This document shows, piece by piece, positions 14,335 through 20,148 of a stretch of 20,148 nucleotides of DNA. The notes under the pieces are model-generated. The model worked only from the letters and a program-made list of their open reading frames with translations. It searched no databases and had not been told where the DNA came from. The translations under genes were made by a program, and so were the position numbers. The DNA is from Candidatus Nitrosopolaris nunavutensis (GTDB taxonomy: Archaea; Thermoproteota; Nitrososphaeria; Nitrososphaerales; Nitrososphaeraceae), in the NCBI GenBank assembly GCA_002501855.1, contig DAOM01000020.1:3524-23671 (forward strand), read 5' to 3'. Position 1 is the first letter of the stretch. Every line of letters starts with the position of its first letter.

Positions 14335-15735
14335 ATGAGACATGGACTAGTCAAAATTAAACCGTATATGCTTATACCGCTTTTCGTTGTCGGGACAGTC
14401 GCTACAGCTGTTCTTCTTGTAGATAATGCCAACTTGGATAATACGGCGTATGGCCAATCACTATTATTTCCAAACGCTCAGAATTCTAGTGCTTCTCCCA
14501 ATCCTTCACCAATATTACAACATTATCAGCAACAACGGCCACCACTACCCAACCAACTATATCAATCTAACCTACACTTCGTCAAGATTACCTTGCCTAC
14601 TAAAGGCCAACAGGTTCTAGTTGGTAAAGACCTATTAATCTATGGAACCTCTGCAGGTAATACAACTTCCGGATGCAAGGTGTCAGTTAAGGCAAATAAT
14701 ATCAGTCCATATCATGACGCCTCACCGGGCGGACATAATGACTATTCGAAATGGAACTTTACTCTTTCACCAGCGTACACGGCTATTAAACAAGGTCAGA
14801 ACAAAATAACTGCTAAATTCGCATGTAGCAACGAACCTACCTTGGCTTCACATTATAGTGTAAATGTAACTGGTGTAGGTACAGGTACTACTCCGATTGG
14901 CCCAAGCCATCAGTTTCTACAACCAACATTGAGCACAAATGGAGGAGTTAATTCGGCGGCCGCGAATACGACTGCTACTAGCACTACTAATGCTATTCAT
15001 GCTTTTCTGTCTAAACATTCGCCTGTAAACAATAATAACCACCGAGTGTCATTAATATCACTCTCAATTCGGATAGGGAAGAGTTCTGTTCATCCAGGAG
15101 ATACAGAAATTGTTACTATTATGGCTGTTGATAAAAATTCGACTAAAGCAATTACTGGGGGTTCGGTTTTGGGAAACATTAGCAGTTCATCAGGATTGCT
15201 TAAGAAATTCAAAGGCGCTACGGATAACAACGGCAAGGCTTCATACTCTTGGAAAGTTAGTAGCAGAGATATAACAGGTAAGTATAAAGTGATCGCGCAA
15301 ATATATTCTCCAGCTTATGAGAGCAAAACAGCTTCAAAAACGTTTAAAGTAACTTCCCTACCTGTTATGGCTACCAGTCCGAGTAGTACTAACTATAATA
15401 GCCTCACGTCATCTAACGATGCTCGTAATAACAATAACAGTAATACTTCAAACGCAGCTCATAATAATAATTCCATAAACAAGAATCGTCATCAACATAC
15501 TTTGCCTATAGATACGATTAGTAGTGGCAATAGCAATAGTAGCCTTACGCCATCCTCACATGCTCATGGTACTAATAACAATACTAAGAAAAGCAACCTT
15601 GCTACTTCAAACGCATCCCATACAGCTCATAGTAATAATTCTAAAAACCAAAATATTCACCATCCAACTCCAACTATAACTCCTGACCATCCATTCGGTG
15701 TTCCAATAAGTCATGTTCCGTTTGCCATACCATGA
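14335..15735 (+). CDS. Membrane-anchored Ig-like surface protein, Asn/Ser/His-rich
   Basis: This 466-residue exported protein has an N-terminal hydrophobic segment (about residues 12-29) after basic residues, acting as signal peptide or anchor. Next is a Pro/Gln-rich stretch and an Ig-like domain (about 82-178, starting FVKITLPTKGQQVLVGKDL, with C114 and C164 placed to form a disulfide). A Thr/Asn-rich linker leads to a second Ig-like, invasin (Big-1)-like domain (about 239-340, containing GATDNNGKASYSW). From about 350 on, the tail is Asn/Ser/His-rich with an imperfect internal duplication. Extracellular adhesion or envelope structure is plausible; no enzyme motif is seen. The frame stays open for 61 codons beyond the TGA at 15733, to TAA 15916-15918. 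Confidence 0.75.
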   Translation: MRHGLVKIKPYMLIPLFVVGTVATAVLLVDNANLDNTAYGQSLLFPNAQNSSASPNPSPILQHYQQQRPPLPNQLYQSNLHFVKITLPTKGQQVLVGKDLLIYGTSAGNTTSGCKVSVKANNISPYHDASPGGHNDYSKWNFTLSPAYTAIKQGQNKITAKFACSNEPTLASHYSVNVTGVGTGTTPIGPSHQFLQPTLSTNGGVNSAAANTTATSTTNAIHAFLSKHSPVNNNNHRVSLISLSIRIGKSSVHPGDTEIVTIMAVDKNSTKAITGGSVLGNISSSSGLLKKFKGATDNNGKASYSWKVSSRDITGKYKVIAQIYSPAYESKTASKTFKVTSLPVMATSPSSTNYNSLTSSNDARNNNNSNTSNAAHNNNSINKNRHQHTLPIDTISSGNSNSSLTPSSHAHGTNNNTKKSNLATSNASHTAHSNNSKNQNIHHPTPTITPDHPFGVPISHVPFAIP

Positions 15736-15918
15736 AAATGGCCCTATGAAGCGCTCCCTGTATCGGGTATCAATTATGGTGAATGGTTCCTAGTTACTTT
15801 CCCCATCTACGACTATGGTGAAGACAAGATGTTCGATCAGCAACTGGGAGTATGCAGTCAATACGCTTCATCACAAGACGAGACAGCTGTATCCCTAGCG
15901 AACCATCCAGCTAATTAA
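15736..15918 (+). other. Open in-frame extension after the TGA stop
   Basis: In the same frame as the surface protein, 60 sense codons follow TGA 15733-15735 before TAA 15916-15918. The translated sequence (NYGEWFLVTFPIYDYGEDKM in the middle) is aromatic and acidic, unlike the Asn/His-rich tail before it, and has no start codon suitable for a separate gene until an internal ATG. It could be the original C-terminus cut by a nonsense mutation, a readthrough product, or chance. Confidence 0.35.
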
Positions 15919-16146
15919 ATTGGCGGAAATATCTTGTCTTTCATATCGAGGAATCCCTTCCTTTATACTAGGCCGATTGCTGCCCCAACGTCAGCGACTT
16001 CCTTCCTGCCTTTAATTTCAATGACAATCAAAAAGCCAGTAGGTTCTCAGCGATGATTTTGTAGTATATATTAGCATAGCCTAATCTAGAACAACCACTA
16101 CAAAAATGCTTACTATTTGATAGACACACGCGAATTATCGAAGATG
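15919..16146. other. Intergenic region before the convergent CBS gene
   Basis: No complete gene is found. On the minus strand, about 24 open codons near 15990-16045 read GFLIVIEIKGRKEVADVGAA and end at a stop. They look like a gene's C-terminal remnant but have no start. T-rich runs in the region could serve as terminators for the surface protein gene. Confidence 0.3.
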
Positions 16147-16557
16147 TTATTTACCTTCATCTCCTTCCATTAGGTAACTAGCAAAATCAGTCGAAGTAAT
16201 AATGCCTAACGGCTTGTTTACGTCTTCATCCTCAACTACGAGCAAGTGGCGCACTTTATTCTGAAGCATTAAATCAGCGGCTGCTTCAACAGAAGAATTT
16301 GCATCGATTGTGACAATCGGAGAGGCCATGATATCTTTTATGAGAACTGTTTTACTGTTTGCATCGTTAGCAACCACTCTTCTTACCAGATCGCGTTCCG
16401 TTATTATGCCTATTGGCTTGTCAGTTAGGTCAGTGACTACCAACGAACTGGTATTCACATCACCCATTTTGTGTGCCGCTTCCTGAGCTGTCCTATTCAC
16501 TATAATCTTTTCGAGCTTTTCATTCATCAGCCTATGAACTGGCGTTGAAGTAGTCAT
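16147..16557 (-). CDS. CBS-domain pair protein
   Basis: This 136-residue cytoplasmic protein is made of two tandem CBS domains (about residues 8-65 and 72-133), with the repeated signatures KPIGIITERDLVRRV and KPLGIITSTDFASYL. CBS pairs bind adenine nucleotides such as AMP or ATP and act as energy or ligand sensors; no attached effector domain is present here, so it probably acts on a partner. The ATG at 16557 lies about four bases after the predicted transcription start from the TATA box at 16583-16592. It is a stand-alone gene. Confidence 0.9.
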   Translation of the reverse strand: MTTSTPVHRLMNEKLEKIIVNRTAQEAAHKMGDVNTSSLVVTDLTDKPIGIITERDLVRRVVANDANSKTVLIKDIMASPIVTIDANSSVEAAADLMLQNKVRHLLVVEDEDVNKPLGIITSTDFASYLMEGDEGK

Positions 16558-16582
16558 TCGATGAATCTACAAGTGCATTCTG

Positions 16583-16592
16583 AGATATAAGT
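16583..16592 (-). promoter_or_regulatory. TATA box for the CBS gene
   Basis: Read on the minus strand this is ACTTATATCT, a good archaeal TATA element, predicting a start site near 16561 and a leader of about four bases before the ATG at 16557. Confidence 0.55.
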
Positions 16593-16705
16593 TGCGAGGC
16601 TTTCACGATAGATCAATTGATTTTGATTACGAATACTACATGTAGTCATCAACTAAACCTGCCCATACAAAGAACTAACCCTCACTCACAATTCTATAGC
16701 AAGAC

Positions 16706-16773
16706 AGACAACGGAGAGGAGGTGTTAGCGATCAGCTAGGAGGGGTTAAACCTGTAGCTCGCAACCGTTGTTT
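16706..16773 (+). ncRNA. Candidate structured RNA element
   Basis: A 9-bp outer stem (AGACAACGG with CCGTTGTTT, one G-U pair) encloses an inner stem-loop in which GCG-bulge-AGCT-AGG pairs with CCT-bulge-AGCT-CGC. The internal loop on the 5' side (about 16715-16727) contains GGAGGTG, complementary to the expected 3' end of archaeal 16S rRNA. It lies between the divergent CBS and PAC2 genes. I recognise no known family and no promoter, so it is a structural prediction only; it is also compatible with a DNA-level element. Confidence 0.35.
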
Positions 16774-16821
16774 CATTGTGCAGGGTTCATCACTTTATCG
16801 CATTTACCCATGATTAACAAT

Positions 16822-16831
16822 CTTTTTTATT
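16822..16831 (+). promoter_or_regulatory. TATA box for the PAC2 gene
   Basis: CTTTTTTATT is centred about 26 bases upstream of the ATG at 16853, so transcription should start at or next to the start codon. Confidence 0.5.
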
Positions 16832-16852
16832 CCGGATAAGCAAACTACGTAC

Positions 16853-17554
16853 ATGGAATTTACAGACATTGAGACACCACATATCAAAAAGCCGATACTC
16901 GTTGCCGCGATGCAAGATATGGGCGATATCGGCAGCGTTGCTATACATTTTATAAATAAGAATCTCAAAACATTGCCATTTAGATATGTCTCTGCTTGTT
17001 ATCCGAATTATGTAATGGACCGAGGCGGTTACATCGATTTCCAACAAGAACGATGGCAGTACCGATACGCACAAGACGTAATAGTTTTTGGGGGAGGTCT
17101 GGGGCAACCGCAAACAAACGAGGAGTTATACAAACTCTGCCAAGATGTGATCGATATCGCCAAAAAATATTCTGTTCAACTGATTTACACACTAGGTGCA
17201 TTTCATACTGAAAGGAATTTACAGAAAAAACCGAAGACGTTCGTCACTACGACATCTCAGGCATTGACAGAGCAAATTAAAAATTTAGGAATCGAACCTA
17301 CTCCGTCATCATCACTTATCACAGGTTTCAACGGCTTAATTTTGGGTTTTGCAAAACTGAATGACATGCAAGGAATAGGATTGTACGCTGAAATAAACGA
17401 TCCGCAGATACCGCAGTATCGTTCAGCAAAAAGTGTTTTGCAATTACTAGAAAGGTTGACCTACCAGAAGTTCAAGGATCTTGGAGAACTCGATGCTATG
17501 GGAGAGGCTGTAGATAACGAAATAGACAGGATGAAAAAGTCCGGCGATATCTGA
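16853..17554 (+). CDS. PAC2 family protein (proteasome assembly chaperone-like)
   Basis: This 233-residue protein has the PAC2 fold. It begins with the typical segment KPILVAAMQDMGDIGSVAIH, has a glycine turn (VIVFGGGLGQPQTNEELYKL), and then the conserved core LIYTLGAFHTER and ITGFNGLILGFA. It ends in a helical tail with RLTYQKFKDLGE. In eukaryotes the PAC2 fold chaperones proteasome assembly. Archaeal homologues are widespread, and some lie near proteasome or archaeosine genes, but their exact role is not settled. ATG 16853 matches the predicted transcript start. Confidence 0.88.
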   Translation: MEFTDIETPHIKKPILVAAMQDMGDIGSVAIHFINKNLKTLPFRYVSACYPNYVMDRGGYIDFQQERWQYRYAQDVIVFGGGLGQPQTNEELYKLCQDVIDIAKKYSVQLIYTLGAFHTERNLQKKPKTFVTTTSQALTEQIKNLGIEPTPSSSLITGFNGLILGFAKLNDMQGIGLYAEINDPQIPQYRSAKSVLQLLERLTYQKFKDLGELDAMGEAVDNEIDRMKKSGDI

Positions 17555-17665
17555 AATGCTGACTGGGCGTGGCTTGCGTGAATAAGCGGAACTTCGGTTG
17601 AGATTGTCATCGCCTTTCTAATGTTTGGAACTCGATGAATCTTAGAGGTATGATCAATTCTGCGA

Positions 17666-18382
17666 TCATCTATAGTTTTTAAACGTGTCTACAATCCAAT
17701 CTACGTCCTGCTCACTCTTTGCGAGCCGGCCTATCTTCAGGCAATCCCTAATATCCTTTGATTTCATTTTCCACCACACGGCGTTTGCTATCTTAGAGGC
17801 TAGTTCACTCCCGACACCTTCGTGCACAAGCATGTGGGATGCCACTTCATGAAAGTTGTCAAATTTATACTGTTTAAAATGCAAGGTAACAAATCTCGAT
17901 AATAACGGTGTTAGCATTCGCTTGGTGCCATTGCTCGTAGCAAACACCCATGTTTTGAGTTGGGTGTTTCGTGTTTTCTGGAATTTCGTTTCAGAAAGTA
18001 TGCCAGTTTCCATCAAGCTCAAGAGAGCTGTCTGGTCCTTTATCCCCATATGTTCAATTTCGTCTACGACCAAATACCTGGGTCGTTTCTCGAATAAATA
18101 TTCTAGCATACCAGACCTTGTACTGTGACTGCCAAGAGTGAAGTAGGACCGCTCTAGCTTCATGCACTCTAGCATGAAGAGTGTCTTAGCCGACGCGGGC
18201 GGACCAACTAGTAATATATGAACCGGCTTCTGAGAAGTGAATGACAGGCCAAAGATTTTCTTAACATCACCATACCCAACAATGGTAGAAAAAAGTTCGC
18301 CAGACTTTGGACACGAATCTTTGGAGGGAAGATCTCTTGTATTCACTTGCATTGGAACCGGTAACTCATTTTCTGTGGACAC
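17666..18382 (-). CDS. AAA+ ATPase, MoxR/RuvB-like
   Basis: This 238-residue ATPase has Walker A GPPASAKT (60-67), Walker B RYLVVDEIE (102-110, D107 and E108), a sensor-1 stretch FATSNGT (148-153) and a candidate arginine finger in LLSRF (about 163). It ends with a helical lid. The compact size and the phrase LMETGILSETKF are typical of RuvB/MoxR-like ATPases, which load or remodel protein or DNA complexes. No partner domain (such as a VWA protein) lies next to it. The start is GTG at 18382, supported by a TATA box whose predicted start site is about three bases upstream; ATG at codon 11 is the alternative. Confidence 0.82.
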   Translation of the reverse strand: MSTENELPVPMQVNTRDLPSKDSCPKSGELFSTIVGYGDVKKIFGLSFTSQKPVHILLVGPPASAKTLFMLECMKLERSYFTLGSHSTRSGMLEYLFEKRPRYLVVDEIEHMGIKDQTALLSLMETGILSETKFQKTRNTQLKTWVFATSNGTKRMLTPLLSRFVTLHFKQYKFDNFHEVASHMLVHEGVGSELASKIANAVWWKMKSKDIRDCLKIGRLAKSEQDVDWIVDTFKNYR

Positions 18383-18408
18383 GACTAGTTTAGGTTTAGT
18401 TAGGATTG

Positions 18409-18419
18409 ATATACATATT
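18409..18419 (-). promoter_or_regulatory. TATA box for the AAA+ ATPase gene
   Basis: On the minus strand this reads AATATGTATAT. The predicted start site is about 18385, three bases before the GTG at 18382. Confidence 0.5.
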
Positions 18420-18497
18420 GTTGAGAAATTGTGTTGCCGAATTGCTCTACGAATCTAGACATACATCTATTGAGATTCAAAATACTTTACTCTATTA

Positions 18498-18698
18498 TCA
18501 AGTCTCATTATTCGACCTAAACAAATATGTTTTTGTTTGTAGAAGTCGTATTAACTTGAATACTTCCAGCAAGAAGAACAAAAGCAGTAAGGCCGCTACT
18601 AGAGCAAAGGACCATTCAATCCAGCGGGAGCACCCATACAGGACAACCAAACAGGCGAGCAAGAAGATAAGATATTTGCAATTGTCTACCAATGTCAA
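18498..18698 (-). CDS. Possible small two-helix membrane protein
   Basis: The minus frame encodes 66 residues with two strongly hydrophobic segments (about 8-22 and 30-50) and a basic C-terminal helix. The start would be TTG at 18698, and no TATA or Shine-Dalgarno motif is evident. The plus strand over the same bases is also open (18406-18801) as a Lys/Ser/Thr-rich frame with GC-leaning third positions. Lysine-rich frames often produce hydrophobic antisense frames, so only one of the two, or neither, is likely real. Support is weak. Confidence 0.25.
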   Translation of the reverse strand: MTLVDNCKYLIFLLACLVVLYGCSRWIEWSFALVAALLLLFFLLEVFKLIRLLQTKTYLFRSNNET

Positions 18699-18801
18699 CG
18701 ATTATGACACAGGAGAAACAGAGACAGCGACTAAAAAGACCGAATCTTCCATTGTCACATCGAAGAAAACCGGAGACAAATTCCAAGACCTCGAGAAATA
18801 A
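18540..18801 (+). CDS. Possible Lys/Thr/Ser-rich soluble protein
   Basis: The plus-strand frame continues to a double stop (TAATAA) near 18799. Its last about 85 residues are charged (KKNKSSKAATRAKDHS, later TETATKKTESSIVTSKKTGD) and use codons rather like a real gene. The upstream part of the frame (from 18406) looks less like protein, and no ATG or ribosome-binding site defines a start, so the left coordinate is a guess. It resembles a disordered basic protein, but I do not recognise it. Confidence 0.25.
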
Positions 18802-18836
18802 TAAATGGGGCAGCTGTCGGTTAGGATGAGCGTGGA

Positions 18837-18864
18837 GTTTTGCCAAATCGGATTTGGCGAAAAC
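18837..18864. repeat. Near-perfect 13-bp-arm palindrome
   Basis: The core GCCAAATC, one base (G18850), then GATTTGGC is a perfect inverted repeat. It extends outward with GTTTT (18837-18841) and AAAAC (18860-18864), interrupted only by one extra G at 18859. It could be an operator for a dimeric regulator or a hairpin in RNA. Nothing else in this window shares the sequence. Confidence 0.55.
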
Positions 18865-19057
18865 GAATCTAAGCAAGGAAGCGGAAATAGACAGGGAAGA
18901 ATATCCGTAGGAAGTGTACATCAAGTTGTTGTGTACATTCGTAAAAGTAACGGTCATCTTAACTGGTTGTGTAAACCATTCTTGTTTTTTTGTATCTTCG
19001 TACGCATTACAAACAAGAGGACACACGTTAACACCTATCGATTTAATCTTTGAATAG

Positions 19058-19079
19058 AATATATTATGTTTTAAAAAAA
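19058..19079 (+). promoter_or_regulatory. Promoter of the tRNA-Met gene
   Basis: GAATATATTA (19058-19067) and the run TTTTAAAAAAA (19069-19079) are both TATA-like. The second predicts a start site a few bases before the mature 5' end at 19106, as usual for archaeal tRNA genes. Confidence 0.45.
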
Positions 19080-19105
19080 TGTGAATGCTGAACGCTGCTG
19101 AGCTT

Positions 19106-19180
19106 GCCGGGGTAGCTCAGCTTGGTCAGAGCGTTCGACTCATAATCGAAAGGTCGCGGGCTCGAGTCCCGCCTCCGGCA
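19106..19180 (+). tRNA. tRNA-Met (CAT), elongator type
   Basis: A full cloverleaf of 75 bases can be drawn. The acceptor stem is GCCGGGG with CTCCGGC and discriminator A (one G-T pair), the D arm GCTC/GAGC, and the anticodon stem TTCGA/TCGAA around the loop CTCATAA (anticodon CAT). The T stem is GCGGG/CCCGC. The G1-C72 pair and the absence of the three G-C pairs of an initiator anticodon stem indicate elongator Met rather than initiator. The tRNA-Ile2 (CAT) type is less likely from the acceptor sequence. No intron and no encoded CCA. The T loop reads CTCGAGT, with C where position 54 is usually T. Confidence 0.95.
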
Positions 19181-19226
19181 CTCCTGAGAAAATCGACAAC
19201 TCTGTATCGTCATCACGTACAAGACT

Positions 19227-19237
19227 CAAATAATTTG
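19227..19237 (+). promoter_or_regulatory. TATA box for the NUDIX gene
   Basis: CAAATAATTTG predicts a start site near 19259, about five bases before the ATG at 19264. The gene thus has its own promoter after the tRNA. Confidence 0.4.
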
Positions 19238-19263
19238 ATTGATTAAGTTAATCATCCTAGCCG

Positions 19264-19716
19264 ATGAAGAACTATCGAAATCCAGTGCCTACAGTCGATG
19301 TTATCCTCCAGCAAGAATCCAATATCTTATTGATTAAGAGGAAAAATGATCCATTCAAGGATCATCTGTCGTTACCGGGGGGTTTTGTAAATGAAGGAGA
19401 ACTCGTCGAGGATGCGGCCAAACGTGAAACGTGGGAGGAGACATCGTTAACTATAGAGCCCATAGAAATACTTGGGGTTTATTCAGATCCGAATAGGGAT
19501 CCAAGGGGACATGTGCTGACTGTAGTATGGGTAGCAATAGTCGTCAATGGCGTTGCCAGGGCGAACGACGACTCCATTGAAGTTCAATGGGTGTCGCTAA
19601 ATGATATAGACTCCACGCGACTAGCATTTGATCACAAGCAGATACTCCTGGACTATATCCAGTGGAGAAAGGCTGGTAGAGAAACCTTCTGGTCATCCAA
19701 AAGAAGGTTCCCTTAG
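19264..19716 (+). CDS. NUDIX hydrolase, ADP-ribose pyrophosphatase-like
   Basis: This 150-residue enzyme has the NUDIX fold. The Nudix box runs from G40 to L62: G40, five residues, E46, seven residues, then RETWEE (54-59). The metal-binding RE...EE core is intact, but the final GU of the consensus is SL, and T56 replaces the usual hydrophobic residue. The phrase DPRGHVLTVVWVA after the box resembles archaeal ADP-ribose or nucleoside-diphosphate-sugar pyrophosphatases. It probably cleaves a nucleoside diphosphate linked to a small group; the exact substrate is not determined by sequence. The start is the ATG at 19264. Confidence 0.9.
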   Translation: MKNYRNPVPTVDVILQQESNILLIKRKNDPFKDHLSLPGGFVNEGELVEDAAKRETWEETSLTIEPIEILGVYSDPNRDPRGHVLTVVWVAIVVNGVARANDDSIEVQWVSLNDIDSTRLAFDHKQILLDYIQWRKAGRETFWSSKRRFP

Positions 19717-19757
19717 TTTTATCTTATCGAGATAGCAAAAGGCATTATGATCCCAAA

Positions 19758-19767
19758 AATTTTATTG
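19758..19767 (+). promoter_or_regulatory. TATA box for the terminal hypothetical gene
   Basis: AATTTTATTG is centred about 28 bases before the TTG at 19791, predicting a start site near 19789 and leaderless initiation at TTG. Confidence 0.5.
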
Positions 19768-19790
19768 CAGAGCTAACATTTTTCGCCTGA

Positions 19791-20138
19791 TTGGAGCCGT
19801 CTAAATCCTTTTACGCAGATTTTCCTGTCATAGAGACGATTGAAATAAAAGAAATTTCAGATATCCACGAGGCCATCAAAAAAATGGTGCAAACTTACGC
19901 CGTTAGGAATGATGCCCTCGAATTCAGCTATCGACTCTTGCTTCCCAGGGGTGAAGAGTTGACTACACAGTCGAAGAGAATCGGCATCACCGCCCGAGCG
20001 GAGTTCCTATTGTCACTAAGAATTAAAAAGCTGAAACCAAATCTTAGGGAAATTCGTTACGTGCACGATGTGGATCACTATGGCTGGCTTCTCGTTGACC
20101 CGACTGTCTATGCCCGATTCTGTGCTGCGAGGCGTTAG
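19791..20138 (+). CDS. Small hypothetical protein
   Basis: This 115-residue soluble protein is not one I recognise. It has an acidic N-terminal half (about residues 1-45, with FPVIETIEIKEISD and HEAIKKMV), a basic middle (TTQSKRIGITARAEF, LRIKKLKPNLREIRY) and a terminal HYGWLLVDPTVYARF. Alternating hydrophobic and charged residues suggest a compact alpha/beta fold. The start is TTG; no ATG lies upstream in frame before a stop, and the TATA box places the transcript start within about two bases of it. The complete gene ends at TAG just before the window edge. Confidence 0.6.
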   Translation: MEPSKSFYADFPVIETIEIKEISDIHEAIKKMVQTYAVRNDALEFSYRLLLPRGEELTTQSKRIGITARAEFLLSLRIKKLKPNLREIRYVHDVDHYGWLLVDPTVYARFCAARR

Positions 20139-20148
20139 CAGTCCGACG

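Larger units (their letters stand above)
18802..19105. other. Intergenic region with long palindrome and tRNA promoter
   Basis: Two open frames here (one on each strand) look like chance. The content is a long near-perfect palindrome at 18837-18864, a direct repeat GTGTACAT at 18914-18921 and 18931-18938, and AT-rich promoter elements just before the tRNA. Confidence 0.45.

Noticed and set aside
13914..14432. Minus-strand open frame of 172 codons
   Set aside because: It overlaps the promoter, start and signal segment of the surface protein gene, has no promoter of its own that I can see, and looks like no family. I could not fully exclude a shorter gene starting at its internal ATG.
18914..18938. 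Direct repeat GTGTACAT, spacing 17 bases
   Set aside because: Two short copies are not enough to call a regulatory array; noted only as content of the intergenic region.
18616..19053. Overlapping open frames on both strands through the 18.8-19.05 kb region
   Set aside because: Composition is not protein-like, and both are interrupted by the palindrome or end in AT-rich DNA; no start signals.
1..20148. CRISPR array, insertion sequence, toxin-antitoxin or phage module
   Set aside because: No regular repeat-spacer pattern, transposase motif, integrase or paired small toxin-like genes were seen.

Overview
This window looks like a chromosome segment of an ammonia-oxidising archaeon (Nitrososphaerota, most likely Nitrososphaerales, the soil group). 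The evidence is an archaeal 11-subunit-type complex I gene order without nuoEFG, a geranylgeranyl-reductase-family enzyme (archaeal lipid or quinone chemistry), a PAC2 protein, Asn/Ser/His-rich Ig-like surface protein, an archaeal elongator tRNA-Met, moderate-low G+C, and archaeal TATA boxes placed about 25-35 nt upstream of start codons. No viral, plasmid, transposase or CRISPR signal was seen. Taxonomy and protein identities come from recognition of motifs, not from database searches.

Layout. 1-467: non-coding leader region with one long inverted repeat and the tldD promoter. 468-3244: tldD-tldE, a metalloprotease pair joined by an ATGA overlap. 3452-4645: FAD-dependent geranylgeranyl reductase family enzyme. 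4687-9562: complex I cluster nuoA-B-C-D-H-I, followed by only about 25 codons of nuoJ. The cluster breaks there; nuoJ's remainder and nuoKLMN are absent. 9552-10608: a scar-like block with a 5'-truncated, frameshifted bile-acid:sodium-symporter-family pseudogene on the minus strand and an unidentified plus-strand reading frame. 10816-12260: small hypothetical genes (a zinc-ribbon protein, a DUF4760-like protein, a helix-hairpin-helix-like protein). 12690-13628: EamA/DMT transporter. 14335-15735: membrane-anchored Ig-like surface protein, whose frame stays open for 61 codons after a TGA stop. 16147-17554: CBS-pair protein and PAC2 protein, separated by a structured intergenic element. 17666-18382: AAA+ ATPase. 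18383-19105: ambiguous ORFs on both strands plus a long perfect palindrome. 19106-20138: tRNA-Met(CAT), NUDIX hydrolase, and a short hypothetical gene.

The nuo genes would encode the quinone-reducing and proton-translocating modules of a complex I that lacks the NADH-input module. nuoC and nuoI both carry Ser/Thr-rich low-complexity N-terminal extensions. Many genes have a TATA element whose predicted start site falls on, or a few bases before, the start codon. This points to leaderless mRNAs, several with TTG or GTG starts (nuoA, 11833 minus, 18382 minus, 19791 plus). The items most deserving a second look are the broken nuo operon and its adjoining gene fragments, the in-frame TGA in the surface protein gene, and three strongly palindromic or structured intergenic elements near 10.7, 16.7 and 18.85 kb.
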